Source: Pectobacterium polaris (lineage in GTDB: Bacteria > Pseudomonadota > Gammaproteobacteria > Enterobacterales > Enterobacteriaceae). Taken from it: DNA of 64,000 nucleotides. The position numbers were made by a program, and so were the translations under genes. The DNA lies in NCBI RefSeq assembly GCF_002307355.1, contig NZ_CP017481.1, positions 4,464,001 through 4,528,000 on the forward strand, in the 5' to 3' direction. Below, in pieces: positions 9,399 to 19,882 of this stretch. A model generated the notes under the pieces. The model was not told where the DNA came from and ran no database searches. It saw nothing but the letters and a program-made list of their open reading frames with translations. Within the stretch, counting starts at the first letter, position 1; each line of letters starts with the position of its first letter.

Positions 9399-10454
9399 AT
9401 GTTGGAACTTCATCACGTCAGTAAAAGTTTTAACGGGCGCACCGTGCTGTCTGACATTCATCTGACGTTAGAAAACAGCCGCCGCACGGCGATTGTCGGC
9501 CCGTCCGGTTCAGGAAAAACCACGCTGCTGCGCCTGATTGCCGGGTTTGAAAAACCGGATAGCGGCATCATCACGCTGAACGGGCAGACGCTCTGTGATA
9601 ACGGGCTTTCCGTTCCTGCCCATCAGCGCGGAATCGGCTATGTGCCGCAGGACGGCGCGCTGTTCCCGCATCTTTGTATCGCGGACAACATCGCATTTGG
9701 GCTCAAAGGATCGAAGGCAGAAAAACAAAAGCGCGTGGATGAGCTGATGGCGCTGGTTTCTCTTCCAGCGCATTTGCGGAAGCACTCGCCGCATGAGATT
9801 TCCGGCGGTCAGCAGCAGCGTGTCGCACTGGCTCGCGCGCTGGCACAGCGCCCTAAGTTGATGCTGCTGGATGAACCTTTTTCCGCGCTGGACACCGGCC
9901 TGCGTGCCGCCACCCGTAAAGCGGTGATGGACGTATTGCAGCAGGCTAACGTGGCGTCGATTCTGGTGACTCACGATCAGGGGGAAGCGCTGTCCTTTGC
10001 TGACCACGTTGTCGTCATGCGCGACGGCCAACTGTCGCAATCCGGCTCGCCGTGGGCGCTTTACCATCAGCCCGCCAGCGAAGACATCGCAACCTTCCTC
10101 GGCGAAACACTAATTCTTGATGCGCAGATCGACGGCGGTCAGGCTGACTGTCTGCTTGGACGCATCGCGGTGGATCGCCCAACCGCAAGCGGGAAGGCAA
10201 GAATCATGCTCAGACCAGAACAGATCGCGATTCAGGGCGTTGAGGTTGATAGCGCTGAGGGGAATAGCGCGGCGACAGTTCGCGCGACCATTCGTAAAGT
10301 TGATTTTTCCGGCTTCGTCTCGACGCTGACGCTACACGTCCATCACGCCGCAGCCGATATCATTGAACTGAAAACCGTCAGCCACGCCGCTTTTGCCGTC
10401 GGCCAACAGGTCAGCCTGAGTGTGAACGGTGCGGCACACGTTTTCAGTCAATAA
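9399..10454 (+). CDS. fbpC: Ferric-iron ABC transporter ATPase (SfuC/FbpC type)
   Basis: A 351-residue ABC ATPase. Walker A is GPSGSGKTT (about residue 36), the signature is ISGGQQQRVALARAL, Walker B is LMLLDEPFSALD and the H-loop follows as LVTHDQ. A C-terminal TOBE-like regulatory part spans about residues 240-351. It powers the permease encoded just upstream. The ATG is 2 bases after the fbpB stop, which suggests translational coupling. It faces the arn operon tail to tail. Confidence 0.9.
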   Translation: MLELHHVSKSFNGRTVLSDIHLTLENSRRTAIVGPSGSGKTTLLRLIAGFEKPDSGIITLNGQTLCDNGLSVPAHQRGIGYVPQDGALFPHLCIADNIAFGLKGSKAEKQKRVDELMALVSLPAHLRKHSPHEISGGQQQRVALARALAQRPKLMLLDEPFSALDTGLRAATRKAVMDVLQQANVASILVTHDQGEALSFADHVVVMRDGQLSQSGSPWALYHQPASEDIATFLGETLILDAQIDGGQADCLLGRIAVDRPTASGKARIMLRPEQIAIQGVEVDSAEGNSAATVRATIRKVDFSGFVSTLTLHVHHAAADIIELKTVSHAAFAVGQQVSLSVNGAAHVFSQ

Positions 10455-10484
10455 TGATCATCGTGAGTAGCACGCGCAGGCGGC

Positions 10485-10880
10485 TTATCGCGCCGTCTGC
10501 GCGTTGCGGCTCACCAGCCAGACGCCCAGCAGAATAATCAGGACGCCGAGGTTTTTCCGCAGGCTCATCGGTTCGTTCAGCCACGGCAGGAAAACTGCCG
10601 CCAGATAAACCACCGCGTAGCTCAGGCTAATCAGCGGATAGGCACGGCTTAGCGGTAGATAGCGCAGCACCATGAACCAGCACACCATCGACAGCCCGTA
10701 GCAAAGCATCCCGAACAGTACCGCAACCGCAGGCCAGCCGGACAGCAACGAGCTGAGCGACGGCCAGTGCGCGATGGAAATGCTCGGCAGCGCCAGCATC
10801 CCGCTTTTCATTAATACCTGCGCGGTGCTGGCGAGCACAATGCTGCCAAGCGCCCAGACATAGCCTTTTTTCGCCATCAT
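10485..10880 (-). CDS. arnF: Undecaprenyl-phosphate-L-Ara4N flippase subunit ArnF
   Basis: A 131-residue EamA-like protein with four membrane segments. With ArnE it forms the flippase that moves undecaprenyl-phosphate-L-Ara4N to the periplasmic face for ArnT. It is the last gene of arnBCADTEF. Its first codons overlap the end of arnE, where a run of five G disturbs the arnE frame; arnF itself is intact. Its stop lies at a GC-rich inverted repeat (about 10466-10496) between the convergent fbpC and arnF genes. Confidence 0.88.
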   Translation of the reverse strand: MMAKKGYVWALGSIVLASTAQVLMKSGMLALPSISIAHWPSLSSLLSGWPAVAVLFGMLCYGLSMVCWFMVLRYLPLSRAYPLISLSYAVVYLAAVFLPWLNEPMSLRKNLGVLIILLGVWLVSRNAQTAR

Positions 10881-11217
10881 CCCCCTGCATCAGATAGATA
10901 CCGGTGACAATCAGCGCAATGCCCCACCAGTGATGCTTGTCCACACGTTCGCCAAACCCGTAGTGCGCCAGCAGCGTGACCAACACAAAATTGATGCTCA
11001 GCAGCGGGTATGCCACGCCGAGCGGGATCTGCTGCAACACCACAAGCCACAGCAGCAGCCCGATGCCGAGCAGCAGAGCCGCCAGCATCAGCCACCCCAG
11101 CGTCACGCGTTGACGACGATCCGTGGGTAAACGCCGCCAGCACTCCGCTGCCCGTTTCTGGCACAGCTGTCCCAAACTGGTGAGCAGGCAGACGATAGCC
11201 ACCAAGAGATAACTCAT
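10877..11217 (-). CDS. arnE: Undecaprenyl-phosphate-L-Ara4N flippase subunit ArnE, C-terminal frame disturbed
   Basis: The ArnE partner of ArnF, a small four-segment membrane protein. Residues 1 to about 112 read as normal ArnE and end GIYLMQG. At that point a G5 run precedes the arnF start. One more G would give a TGA overlapping the arnF ATG, a protein of 113 residues, and the usual coupling. As written, the frame runs on to 10627, adding about 83 residues out of frame inside arnF that do not look like a membrane protein. This is either a one-base deletion or a homopolymer miscount. The start overlaps the arnT stop by ATGA. Confidence 0.75.
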
Positions 11218-12884
11218 GGCGCTATCTGCTTATAAAACAGCAGCACGTAACGGTGCGATTTTTTCAACTGATCGGGGGCAGGCAGACTGCGGTATTCTTC
11301 ATCGGTATCCCTATCGACCTTCAGCACCAGTGCGACATTTCCGCTACGCCGTTTCTCAGCAAGCCAGGCCGGGAAAGCGCCCTCATCCACAAAGCGATCA
11401 GTGGAATCGGCGTAGTCCAGCCCGTAGTTCAGCTCGCCCCGCGCCTTGAATAAGGTGATATCGCTGCGCTTCAGCTCCCACGCCAGTCCGGCCGCCAACC
11501 CAACCTCATCGCTCAGCACATAGCGGCTCTCCTCCAGCAACGGCTGATGGCTACGAATGAAGGTTTGAGGGTTCTTTGAATCGACCACGCTCGCCGGAAT
11601 ACTTCCACCGAAGAGCAGCGCCAGAAATAGCGGACAGCCCGCCACCAGATAGCCCCACGTTCGCGGTTTCTTCAAGCTGACAGCGGCAAAGGCAATCCAG
11701 CCGATAAAGCAGACGACACCCGAGACGATGGTCAGCCCTTCTCCCGATTGATAGAAATGCGGCACGATGATGCCGAGCCCCAGCGCGGCAACCGCGAGCG
11801 CCAGTACGCTGCCGAAAGCGATGTTGAGCCAGCTGTTAATGCGCAATACACGTTCGCGTACCGCAGGCACCAGTCCGGAAATCCACGCCGCCATCAGCAG
11901 CGCCAGCGGCGCAAAGCACGGCAGAATGTAGGTCAGCAGCTTGCCTTTAGCGATGCTGAAAAACAGCAGCGGCATCACCATCCAGCACAGCAGGAGGAAC
12001 CGTTCCGGGTTCGCTTTTCGTTCCGTCCAACCGCTGCGCAACGCACCCGGCAGCAGCGCCAGCCAAGGGAATGCGCCGACAATCAGCACCGGCAGGTAAT
12101 ACCAGAACGGCGCTTTATGCTGCGCATCGTCTTCTGCAAAACGCTGGATATGCTCAATCCAAAAGAAGTAGTGCCAGTAATCGGCTTCTCGCGCATGCAC
12201 TGCCAGCGCCCACGGCGCACTCAACAATACCGCGACGACAATCGCCAGCGGCCCGAACAGCAGCAATTCCTTAATCCGCTTTTGCGCCAGCGCCACCGGC
12301 AGCACGCTGATGACCGGCAAGGCCAGCGCCAGAAAGCCTTTGGTCATGAATCCCATGCCGCAAGCCAGCCCCATCAGTCCCCAGGCCATGAACCGTTCGC
12401 GCGTCAGCGTGGCTCGCTGAATCAGCACGTGGCTGAACAGCGCCGCCGTCATCCAGAGCGTCACCATCGGATCGAGCACGCTGTAGGTGCCGATGCCATA
12501 CACCAGCAGCGACGTCAGATAGATCGTCGCCGCCAGCAGCGCGGTACGCTGGTTTTTCCACAGCAGCATCGCCAGCCAAAACACCAGCAGCGCGCTCAGC
12601 GCAGTAGAAAATACCGAGGCAAAGCGCACGGCAAAATTGGTATGACCCAATAGCCACTGGCTGATGTTATTCAGCCAATAGCCCGCAACGGGTTTCTCAA
12701 AATAGCGAATACCCAGCAAATGCGGCACGATCCAATCGCCGCGCTGAAGCATCTCGCGGCTGATTTCGGCATAGCGCGTTTCGTCCGGCGACCACAGCCA
12801 GCGGCCGTTAAGCGGTAACAGATAGAGCAAAGCAAATAGCACCAGTATCACGGTGCTTTTCAGCTTTATCATGCCTTTTTCCAT
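11214..12884 (-). CDS. arnT: Lipid A L-Ara4N transferase ArnT
   Basis: A 556-residue integral membrane glycosyltransferase of the GT-C fold that moves 4-amino-4-deoxy-L-arabinose from undecaprenyl phosphate to lipid A phosphates at the periplasmic face. The acidic motif WSPDETRYAE in the first periplasmic loop is typical, followed by about 12 membrane segments and a C-terminal periplasmic domain. AGGAG lies 6 bases before the ATG at 12884. The stop overlaps arnE. It is the last catalytic step of polymyxin-type resistance. Confidence 0.93.
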   Translation of the reverse strand: MEKGMIKLKSTVILVLFALLYLLPLNGRWLWSPDETRYAEISREMLQRGDWIVPHLLGIRYFEKPVAGYWLNNISQWLLGHTNFAVRFASVFSTALSALLVFWLAMLLWKNQRTALLAATIYLTSLLVYGIGTYSVLDPMVTLWMTAALFSHVLIQRATLTRERFMAWGLMGLACGMGFMTKGFLALALPVISVLPVALAQKRIKELLLFGPLAIVVAVLLSAPWALAVHAREADYWHYFFWIEHIQRFAEDDAQHKAPFWYYLPVLIVGAFPWLALLPGALRSGWTERKANPERFLLLCWMVMPLLFFSIAKGKLLTYILPCFAPLALLMAAWISGLVPAVRERVLRINSWLNIAFGSVLALAVAALGLGIIVPHFYQSGEGLTIVSGVVCFIGWIAFAAVSLKKPRTWGYLVAGCPLFLALLFGGSIPASVVDSKNPQTFIRSHQPLLEESRYVLSDEVGLAAGLAWELKRSDITLFKARGELNYGLDYADSTDRFVDEGAFPAWLAEKRRSGNVALVLKVDRDTDEEYRSLPAPDQLKKSHRYVLLFYKQIAP

Positions 12885-12901
12885 ACTATCTCCTGCTTTA
12901 T

Positions 12902-13795
12902 TTATTCTTCCGTTTGCACACCAAGCCAGCCTTCCCGCCCGGGAAACGGCGCGCGTTCAATCCGCCCGACGGGCAGCGTGGCGGGGTCATCAGGCAGTAA
13001 TGCGGAAAGCGGACAAAATTCGATGTGCTGCTGGCGGGCACGAAGCAGCAGCTGACTGAACTGCGCCAGCTTCGCGCCACCTTCAACCTCCGCATGGATG
13101 GTGTAGACCGGCACGCCGCGATCCTGCTGGATCGCCTCAAGAATAAAGTCGTTAAATTCACCGTCGCTCACGCGCTCGCCGATGACTTCATCGTAGGTCG
13201 GCAAGGTGACCGGGATCTGCACGGTGCCCAGCTCACCATTTTCCAGGCGCGGTCGAAAAGGTCGGGTGCCGCGGCAGTCGCTGTTATAGTCCAGATTCCA
13301 GCGCTGCTTCATCTCCACAACGCGCGAATCAGCTCGCCAACCCGCCACGGCGGAACAACGCACTGGCGATGGCAGAATCGACGTCAGTGCGTCCATTCCT
13401 TCACGGAACTGCGCGGCTAATTGCGCATCCGACCAGCGGGCGACATTCGCCTGCCAGCCGTGATGATCCCAGGCGTGTAGCCCGACTTCATGGCCTGCGT
13501 CGTGCGTCTGGCGGATTAACGAACCAAACCGCGCACCGATATGACGCCCCGGCCACGCCGTACCGGCCAGCAAGATATCCCAGCCGTAGAGCGAGGCCGC
13601 GTTGGAGCGCAGCATCTTCCATAAGAAGCGTGGACGCAGCAGACGCCACAGGTGACGCCCCATGTTGTCCGGCCCGACGCTAAAAAAGAAGCTCGCCTGA
13701 ATATCGAACTCTGCCAGCGCATTCAGCAGCGCGGGCACGCCGTCCCGCGTACCGCGCCAGGTATCGACATCTATCCGCAGGCCAACACGCGTCAT
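12902..13795 (-). CDS. arnD: 4-deoxy-4-formamido-L-arabinose-phosphoundecaprenol deformylase ArnD
   Basis: A 297-residue NodB-homology deacetylase-fold enzyme that removes the formyl group from undecaprenyl-phosphate-L-Ara4FN. The metal-binding part [10 protein letters not shown] is at about residues 7-16 and HAWDHHGW lies further on, as in the polysaccharide deacetylase family. The start overlaps the arnA stop (4 bases), as in the usual arn operon. Confidence 0.93.
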   Translation of the reverse strand: MTRVGLRIDVDTWRGTRDGVPALLNALAEFDIQASFFFSVGPDNMGRHLWRLLRPRFLWKMLRSNAASLYGWDILLAGTAWPGRHIGARFGSLIRQTHDAGHEVGLHAWDHHGWQANVARWSDAQLAAQFREGMDALTSILPSPVRCSAVAGWRADSRVVEMKQRWNLDYNSDCRGTRPFRPRLENGELGTVQIPVTLPTYDEVIGERVSDGEFNDFILEAIQQDRGVPVYTIHAEVEGGAKLAQFSQLLLRARQQHIEFCPLSALLPDDPATLPVGRIERAPFPGREGWLGVQTEE

Positions 13796-15825
13796 CCCTG
13801 CGCATCCTTGGCGTCAGCAGTGTGCTGGGGGTCAACGGTACGCAGAAAATAGTCCAGCGTTTCCGCGACGGTTTGATCCATCTTCACCGTCGGTTCCCAT
13901 GCCAGCAGGCGTTTGGCGTTGCGGATGCTCGGCGTGCGGTGCTCGACATCCTGATAGCCTTTGCCGTAATAGCTGCTGCTTTCTACGTCAATAAACCCGG
14001 CGAACGGCGGGAAGCGGTCACGCAGCGGGTGCGCATTAAAGCTGGTTAACAGCATTTCACCCAGTTCGCGGATACTGGCTTCATTATGCGGATTACCAAT
14101 ATTGATGATCTGCCCATCACACTGGCCGTTGCGGTTTTCAATAATGCGGAACAGCGCTTCAATGCCGTCATGAATGTCGGTAAAACAGCGCTTCTGCGCC
14201 CCGCCATCCACCAGCTTGATCGGCGATCCTTCCACCAGATTGAGGATCAGTTGGGTAATCGCCCGAGAGCTGCCGATGCGTGCCGCATCCAGCGTATCCA
14301 GACGCGGCCCCATCCAGTTAAACGGACGGAACAGCGTGAAGCGCAGGCCGTTTTTCGCGCCGTACGCCCAAATCACCCGATCAAGAAGTTGCTTGGACAC
14401 AGAGTAGATCCAGCGCTGCTTGTTGATCGGCCCGACAATCAGGCGTGAGGTATCTTCATCAAACTCTTTGTCATCACACATGCCGTACACTTCCGAGGTG
14501 GACGGGAAAACGATGCGTTTGTTGTAGCGCACACAGTCGCGCACGATTTTCAGGTTTTCTTCAAAATCCAGCTCAAACACACGCAGCGGGTTACGGGTGT
14601 ATTCGATAGGCGTGGCAATCGCCACCAGCGGCAGAATGACATCGCATTTCTTGATGTGGTATTCGATCCATTCGTTATGAATGCTGATATCACCTTCCAC
14701 AAAATGAAAACGTGGATCGCCAAGAAAACGGGCGATGGCATCCGAGCTGATATCCAGCCCGTAGATTTCATAGCGATCGTCGCGCAGCAGGCGTTCGGTC
14801 AGGTGGTTACCGATAAAACCGTTCACGCCGAGGATCAGAACGCGCGTGCGGCGTCGTTGCACACGGCTGGCGAGGTTGCCCAGTTTCGCCTGTGCCACCA
14901 TGCCCATTTCCGCCGCCAATCGGTTACCCGACATATACAGCCCGGTCTCACTCTGTCCGCTGACGATCTCAAGCGCATCCTCTCCGCAGGACACCACCAG
15001 CGGCGACGTCGAGAGAATCGAACCCGGTTCATACTTCACACCATTGGCTTTCACATCACTGTTTTTAACGCGATTAACCTTCACTACACGAGCGCGCCAG
15101 ATAATCACTTTACGCTCACCGAGGAACGTAAACGCGCCCGGATACGGTTCTGTCACCGCACGGATCAGGTTGTTAATCTCACGGGCGCTTTTTTGCCAGT
15201 CGATCAGCCCATCAGCTGCCGTACGACGTCCAAAATAGCTAGCTTGGCTTTCATCCTGCGGCGTCAGCGTAATTTCACGCGAGCGAATCAGCGGCAGTTG
15301 CTGCGCCAGCAGAGCGGCAGCGGCGGTACGGCATTTTCCATGTAGCGTCAGCGCGGTATCTTCCTCGTCAATCGCCACCACGGATTGCGCGACAATATCG
15401 CCAGCATCGGCGCGAGACACCATCTTGTGCAGCGTCACGCCCGTCTGCGTTTCGCCGTTCACCAGCACCCAATTCACCGGCGCACGTCCCCGGTAGCGCG
15501 GCAGCAGGGAACCGTGCAGATTGAAAGCGCCAAACGATGGTAGCTGGAGAATGTCATCGCTTAATAACGTGCGGTAGTAGAAGGAAAAAATAACATCCGG
15601 TGCCAGTTCACGAATGCGATTCACCCAGAGCGGATGGTTAACGTCCTCTGGGGCAAATACCGGCACGTCCATCTCTGCTGCCGCTTTCGCCACCGACGCG
15701 TAGAAATGGTTCTCGCCCGGCGCATCGCTGTGCGTGAACACCGCCTGAATCTCATAGCCCGCGAGCTTTAACGCCTCAAGGCCGACGCAGCCGATATCAT
15801 GGTAAGCAAATACGATCGCTTTCAT
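13792..15825 (-). CDS. arnA: Bifunctional UDP-L-Ara4N formyltransferase / UDP-glucuronate decarboxylase ArnA
   Basis: A 677-residue two-domain enzyme. The N-terminal formyltransferase domain (about 1-300) has [15 protein letters not shown], with the Asn-His pair of formyltransferases. The C-terminal short-chain dehydrogenase-like domain has the Rossmann motif [10 protein letters not shown] and the Y-x3-K pair in IYSVSKQL and oxidatively decarboxylates UDP-GlcA, the product of Ugd. It is about 17 residues longer than the E. coli enzyme. The extra part lies near residues 248-266, between the domains' core parts, and has a repetitive VKxNxVK pattern. It overlaps arnC at the start and arnD at the stop. 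Confidence 0.93.
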   Translation of the reverse strand: MKAIVFAYHDIGCVGLEALKLAGYEIQAVFTHSDAPGENHFYASVAKAAAEMDVPVFAPEDVNHPLWVNRIRELAPDVIFSFYYRTLLSDDILQLPSFGAFNLHGSLLPRYRGRAPVNWVLVNGETQTGVTLHKMVSRADAGDIVAQSVVAIDEEDTALTLHGKCRTAAAALLAQQLPLIRSREITLTPQDESQASYFGRRTAADGLIDWQKSAREINNLIRAVTEPYPGAFTFLGERKVIIWRARVVKVNRVKNSDVKANGVKYEPGSILSTSPLVVSCGEDALEIVSGQSETGLYMSGNRLAAEMGMVAQAKLGNLASRVQRRRTRVLILGVNGFIGNHLTERLLRDDRYEIYGLDISSDAIARFLGDPRFHFVEGDISIHNEWIEYHIKKCDVILPLVAIATPIEYTRNPLRVFELDFEENLKIVRDCVRYNKRIVFPSTSEVYGMCDDKEFDEDTSRLIVGPINKQRWIYSVSKQLLDRVIWAYGAKNGLRFTLFRPFNWMGPRLDTLDAARIGSSRAITQLILNLVEGSPIKLVDGGAQKRCFTDIHDGIEALFRIIENRNGQCDGQIINIGNPHNEASIRELGEMLLTSFNAHPLRDRFPPFAGFIDVESSSYYGKGYQDVEHRTPSIRNAKRLLAWEPTVKMDQTVAETLDYFLRTVDPQHTADAKDAQG

Positions 15826-16805
15826 TCTTCTTCATCCCGTAAAGTGGTAGCCAGTGGCGTTGCCGCACTCACTGTTTTTTGCACAAAATAGCGTGGTCGG
15901 GCACGGACATCGGTATAGATACGGCCGATGTATTCCCCCAATAGACCCATCCCGACGAACTGCGCGCCGATAAACATGAACAGCACGGCAAACAGCGTGA
16001 ACACGCCCTCTGCCGCCCATTCCGCACCGAAGAAAAGACGCAGGCCGATCAACAGCAGCGCCAGCAGGAAGCCCGACAGCGCAACGACGCTGCCAATCAG
16101 GCTGAGTATGCGCAGCGGCGTCGTCGTCAGGCAGGTCAGCAGGTCGTACATCAGGTTAATCAGCTTCAGAAAGCTGTATTTGGACGTGCCGAATTCACGC
16201 TCGGCGTGCAGCACATCGATCTCAATGGTTTTCCGGGCGAACGTGTTAGCAAGGATAGGAATAAAGGTGCTGCGTTCGTGGCAGCGCAGCATCGCGCTGA
16301 CAATGTGGCGACGATACGCGCGCAGCATGCAGCCGTAATCCGCCATGGATTTCCCGGTTGAGCGCCGGATCATCATGTTGATGGTTTTCGAGGCCAGTTT
16401 GCGAAACAGCGAATCCTTCCGGTTTGCCCGCACGGTGCCGACCACGTCATACCCTTGCGCGGCGTACTCCACCAGCCGCGGAATTTCTTCCGGCGGGTTC
16501 TGCAAATCGGCATCCAGCGTGATAATCACATCGCCCACCGCCTGCTGGAATCCGGCCATGATGGCCGAGTGCTGACCATAGTTACGGTTCAACAGCACGG
16601 CAATAATGTGCTTTTCCGGGTCGCTAGCCGCTTCGGTCAGCAAGTCCGCCGAGCGATCGCTGCTGCCGTCATCAACCAGAATAATTTCCCAGGGTTTACC
16701 GATCTTCTGGCAGGCCGCCAGCGTGCGTTCGATCAGCACCGGCAAACTCTCTTCTTCGTTATAAACGGGGATCACAACGGAAACATTTTTGATGTCATCA
16801 ATCAC
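15822..16805 (-). CDS. arnC: Undecaprenyl-phosphate 4-deoxy-4-formamido-L-arabinose transferase ArnC
   Basis: A 327-residue family 2 glycosyltransferase that puts L-Ara4FN on undecaprenyl phosphate at the cytoplasmic face. [10 protein letters not shown] and [12 protein letters not shown] are the nucleotide-sugar and metal motifs, and two membrane segments follow (about residues 235-290). The start is GTG at 16805, overlapping the end of arnB by 8 bases. Confidence 0.93.
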   Translation of the reverse strand: MIDDIKNVSVVIPVYNEEESLPVLIERTLAACQKIGKPWEIILVDDGSSDRSADLLTEAASDPEKHIIAVLLNRNYGQHSAIMAGFQQAVGDVIITLDADLQNPPEEIPRLVEYAAQGYDVVGTVRANRKDSLFRKLASKTINMMIRRSTGKSMADYGCMLRAYRRHIVSAMLRCHERSTFIPILANTFARKTIEIDVLHAEREFGTSKYSFLKLINLMYDLLTCLTTTPLRILSLIGSVVALSGFLLALLLIGLRLFFGAEWAAEGVFTLFAVLFMFIGAQFVGMGLLGEYIGRIYTDVRARPRYFVQKTVSAATPLATTLRDEEE

Positions 16806-17946
16806 GAACAGACTCCAGAATCGAGGTTAGCGCCGCGACGACGCGATCAACATCGCTGTCCTGCATATCGGGGAACAGCGGCAGCGTCATCAGCGACGCC
16901 GAATTCCACTCCGTTGCTGGCAGGTGCAAGTGGGGATAGCGCTCGCGGTAATATTTTTGCGTATGCACCGCTCTGAAATGCAGCCCGGTGCCAATACCGT
17001 GCGCCTGCAACGCCGCCATCAGGTTATCGCGTGATATACCGCACTGCGTTTCATCCACGCGCACCATAAACAGATGCCAGGCATGCAGATGGGGATAATC
17101 AGGAACGGCCAGCGGCTGGAGCGGCAATGAGCGCAGTTGGGTGAGATAGCGCGCGGCAAGCTGCTGACGGCGGGCGTTGATCGCCGGGAGTTTATCCAAC
17201 TGAACCAGCGCAATCGCCGCATTGATATCTGCCAGATTGTACTTAAATCCCGGCGTAACCACTTCAGCCTGCGGCTTGCGCCCCTGCAACTGCCTGTCGA
17301 ATGCATCCACGCCCAGCCCGTGAAACTTCAGGCTGCGTATGCGTTCAGCAAGCGCGTCGTCGTCCGTCACCACCATGCCACCTTCCGCACAGGTGATATT
17401 TTTAATCGCGTGAAACGAGAAAATGGCGGTTCCACGCGCGCCGATCCATTCATCACGATATTGCGTACCGACGGCATGCGCGGCATCCTCAATCAGCGGG
17501 ATGCCGTAGCGCTCGCTAAGTGCGCGAAGCGCTGCCAAATCGGCCGGAGCGCCAGCATAGTGCACGGGAATAATCGCTTTGGTCTTCGGTGTGATGGCCG
17601 CCTCAATATCCTGTGGGCGCACCATCAGCGTATGCCGATCCACGTCGACCATCACCGGTTCCGCGCCCAATAGCGTGATGACATTGACGGTTGAAACCCA
17701 GGTCTGAGACGGTGTAATCACTTCGTCGCCGGGGCCAATACCGAGCGCCATCAGCGTGACGTGCATACCGCCCGTCGCCGAGCTGACCGCAATCGCCTGT
17801 CGGCACCCGATTCGCTGGCAAAACGCCTGCTCTAATTGCTGACATTTCGGCCCCGTAGTTATCCAGCCGGATCGTAATACTTCCGCCACGGCAGCAATTT
17901 CTTCTTCACCCATGTTCGGGCGGGAAAAAGGCAAAAAATCCGTCAT
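16798..17946 (-). CDS. arnB: UDP-4-amino-4-deoxy-L-arabinose aminotransferase ArnB
   Basis: A 382-residue PLP-dependent aminotransferase of the DegT/DnrJ/EryC1 family that makes UDP-L-Ara4N. The PLP lysine is in [14 protein letters not shown] and the family signature IPVHYAGAP is visible. The start [10 protein letters not shown] at 17946 matches the family; an upstream in-frame ATG would add 13 atypical residues. It is the first gene of arnBCADTEF. A PmrA-type box lies about 62 bases upstream. Confidence 0.93.
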   Translation of the reverse strand: MTDFLPFSRPNMGEEEIAAVAEVLRSGWITTGPKCQQLEQAFCQRIGCRQAIAVSSATGGMHVTLMALGIGPGDEVITPSQTWVSTVNVITLLGAEPVMVDVDRHTLMVRPQDIEAAITPKTKAIIPVHYAGAPADLAALRALSERYGIPLIEDAAHAVGTQYRDEWIGARGTAIFSFHAIKNITCAEGGMVVTDDDALAERIRSLKFHGLGVDAFDRQLQGRKPQAEVVTPGFKYNLADINAAIALVQLDKLPAINARRQQLAARYLTQLRSLPLQPLAVPDYPHLHAWHLFMVRVDETQCGISRDNLMAALQAHGIGTGLHFRAVHTQKYYRERYPHLHLPATEWNSASLMTLPLFPDMQDSDVDRVVAALTSILESVRD

Positions 17947-18007
17947 AACGTATTCCCAAAATAAATAATGGCGAGAAATCATCATTCCGCAGTCTAAATA
18001 ACGAAGC

Positions 18008-18024
18008 CTTAAGCCAACCTTAAT
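18008..18024 (-). promoter_or_regulatory. Putative PmrA (BasR) box upstream of arnB
   Basis: Two hexamers, CTTAAG and CTTAAT, are spaced by five bases on the plus strand, an exact match to the YTTAAK-N5-YTTAAK direct repeat of PmrA boxes. Control of the arn operon by PmrA under Fe3+ or low Mg2+ is established in related bacteria. Confidence 0.75.
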
Positions 18025-18166
18025 TTATTGCGATAATCATAAAACCACAGATAAACGGCACGACATGACAAAACGGAAATAAGACATAATTAATTACAAT
18101 GCAAAAATGAACTTTTCGCGAATAACCGAATAACAAAATGTCGCTTTATTGATTTACAGCAAGAAA

Positions 18167-19333
18167 TCAATCTTCGCCAAATAAGTCTCGCGTATAGACT
18201 TTGCCCATCACATCTTTTAATTCATCAGCATAGCGATTGGTAATAATAATGTCACACTGCTGTTTAAAACTGTCGAGTTGATGAATGATAGGAAAATCTA
18301 AAAAATCATCATCATCAATCCCAGGCTCATAAATTACCACCTTGATTCCTTTCGCTTTTATCCTTTTCATAATCCCCTGAATGGAAGAAAAGCGAAAATT
18401 ATCCGATCCCGCTTTCATGATAAGGCGGTGGACGCCGACGGTTTTCGGGTGACGGCGGATAATCGTATCGGCAATGAAGTCTTTTCGCGTATGGTTAGCG
18501 TCCACGATAGCCTTGATCAGGTTATTCGGCACGGTACGATAATTCGCCAAAAGCTGCCGGGTATCCTTCGGTAAACAGTAGCCGCCATAGCCAAACGACG
18601 GATTATTGTAGTAATCGCCAATACGCGGATCGAGGCATACGCCTTCAATAATCTGCCGGGTATTCAGCCCCAGCGATTCGGCATAGCTGTCCAACTCGTT
18701 AAAGTAGGCCACGCGCATCGCCAGAAAGGTATTCGCAAACAATTTTATCGCTTCAGCTTCGGTTGGGTCGGTAAACAGCACGCGAATATCTTTTTTTAAT
18801 GCGCACTCCATCAATAGGTTAGCGAAGAACCGTGCCCTTTCTGACCGCTCGCCCACTACAATCCGCGACGGGTAAAGATTGTCGTGTAGCGCCTTTCCCT
18901 CACGCAAAAACTCGGGCGAAAAAATGATGTTATCCGTATCCAACTGCTGGCTGATTTTCTCGGTGAAGCCGACGGGCACCGTCGATTTAATCACCATAAT
19001 GGCCTGCGGATTAATCGCCAGCACGTCGCGAATGACCGCCTCTACCGATGACGTGTTGAAATAGTTGGTTTGCGGATCGTAATCCGTCGGCGTAGCGATG
19101 ATCACGAACTGCGCATCGGTATACGCCTCATGCTTATCCAGCGTCGCAGAAAAATTCAGCGTTTCATGTTGTAAAAAACGATCAATCTCGGCGTCATTAA
19201 TCGGCGATTTTCGTTGATTCAACAGCGCCACTTTTTCAGCCACAATATCCAACGCCACAACCTGATGCTGTTGCGCTAATAATAATCCATTCGATAAACC
19301 GACATATCCCGTTCCGCTAATCGCTATTTTCAT
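18167..19333 (-). CDS. ugd: UDP-glucose 6-dehydrogenase Ugd
   Basis: A 388-residue NAD-dependent dehydrogenase that makes UDP-glucuronate, the substrate of ArnA and a precursor of capsule or exopolysaccharide. The N-terminal Rossmann motif is [10 protein letters not shown]. The catalytic cysteine is in [10 protein letters not shown] (about residue 254), and a C-terminal UDP-binding domain follows. It lies upstream of arnB on the same strand with a 220-base gap that holds the arnB promoter, so the two are separately controlled. No PmrA box was seen directly before it. Confidence 0.94.
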   Translation of the reverse strand: MKIAISGTGYVGLSNGLLLAQQHQVVALDIVAEKVALLNQRKSPINDAEIDRFLQHETLNFSATLDKHEAYTDAQFVIIATPTDYDPQTNYFNTSSVEAVIRDVLAINPQAIMVIKSTVPVGFTEKISQQLDTDNIIFSPEFLREGKALHDNLYPSRIVVGERSERARFFANLLMECALKKDIRVLFTDPTEAEAIKLFANTFLAMRVAYFNELDSYAESLGLNTRQIIEGVCLDPRIGDYYNNPSFGYGGYCLPKDTRQLLANYRTVPNNLIKAIVDANHTRKDFIADTIIRRHPKTVGVHRLIMKAGSDNFRFSSIQGIMKRIKAKGIKVVIYEPGIDDDDFLDFPIIHQLDSFKQQCDIIITNRYADELKDVMGKVYTRDLFGED

Positions 19334-19882
19334 GAAGGGCTCTTTATTTCATTACTGGCTAAAATCTATTTCGCCGCAGTATCTTTCTTCTGTTTTCATC
19401 TGAATAGAGGGGTAACATGTCAATTTATTTCTTGTTCCTCTCCCGCGATGCCTCTCTATCATTCACAAATATGCCCTTCCCTTATCCGTCGATAACGTCA
19501 GAAGCACAATATCCTTATCATTAGCAATTCCAGTTAAACGCCAATTAAACATAGCGTATTTAATGACAAATAAAGATCTTCTTACACCTTGTGACTTTTT
19601 TAAACCATTAGCGTGAAAACAAATTTTCATCCCGTTATGTAACACAACGTCATTTATCTTAGATGATTTTTACGAATAAACACGATGATACAGGTTCATT
19701 TTCAAGTTTTTATCAACGCTATATGGAGATAGTGTGTAGAGACGTTACTTTATTATCGAAGCGGCTTATTATTCGATAATAACCGACAAAAAACATAAGA
19801 AAATCTCATCAATAACAGCGCAAATGGCGAGAGCGTCTACACTTATCATCAGTCATCTCTCTGGCTAAGGATGGGAAGGACA
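19334..19882. other. AT-rich intergenic region
   Basis: About 550 bases between the divergent ugd and cyclase genes. It should hold both promoters. A 55-codon frame on the minus strand (19463-19630) begins ATGAAAATT after CGGG but is unlike anything I know, so it is not called as a gene. Confidence 0.45.

Noticed and set aside
10485..11217. A genuine ArnE-long protein of 196 residues
   Set aside because: The extra 83 residues lie out of frame within arnF, are not membrane-like, and vanish if one G is added.
11748..12653. 301-codon frame on the plus strand
   Set aside because: It is antisense to arnT and rich in Arg, Gln and His, a shadow of the high third-position GC of arnT; it has no family similarity.
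18008..19400. Common arnB-ugd operon
   Set aside because: Although both genes are on one strand, 220 bases with a PmrA box separate them, so arnB has its own promoter.
19463..19630. Possible 55-residue protein on the minus strand
   Set aside because: It has a weak ribosome binding site and no recognisable features; kept only as a note in the intergenic entry.
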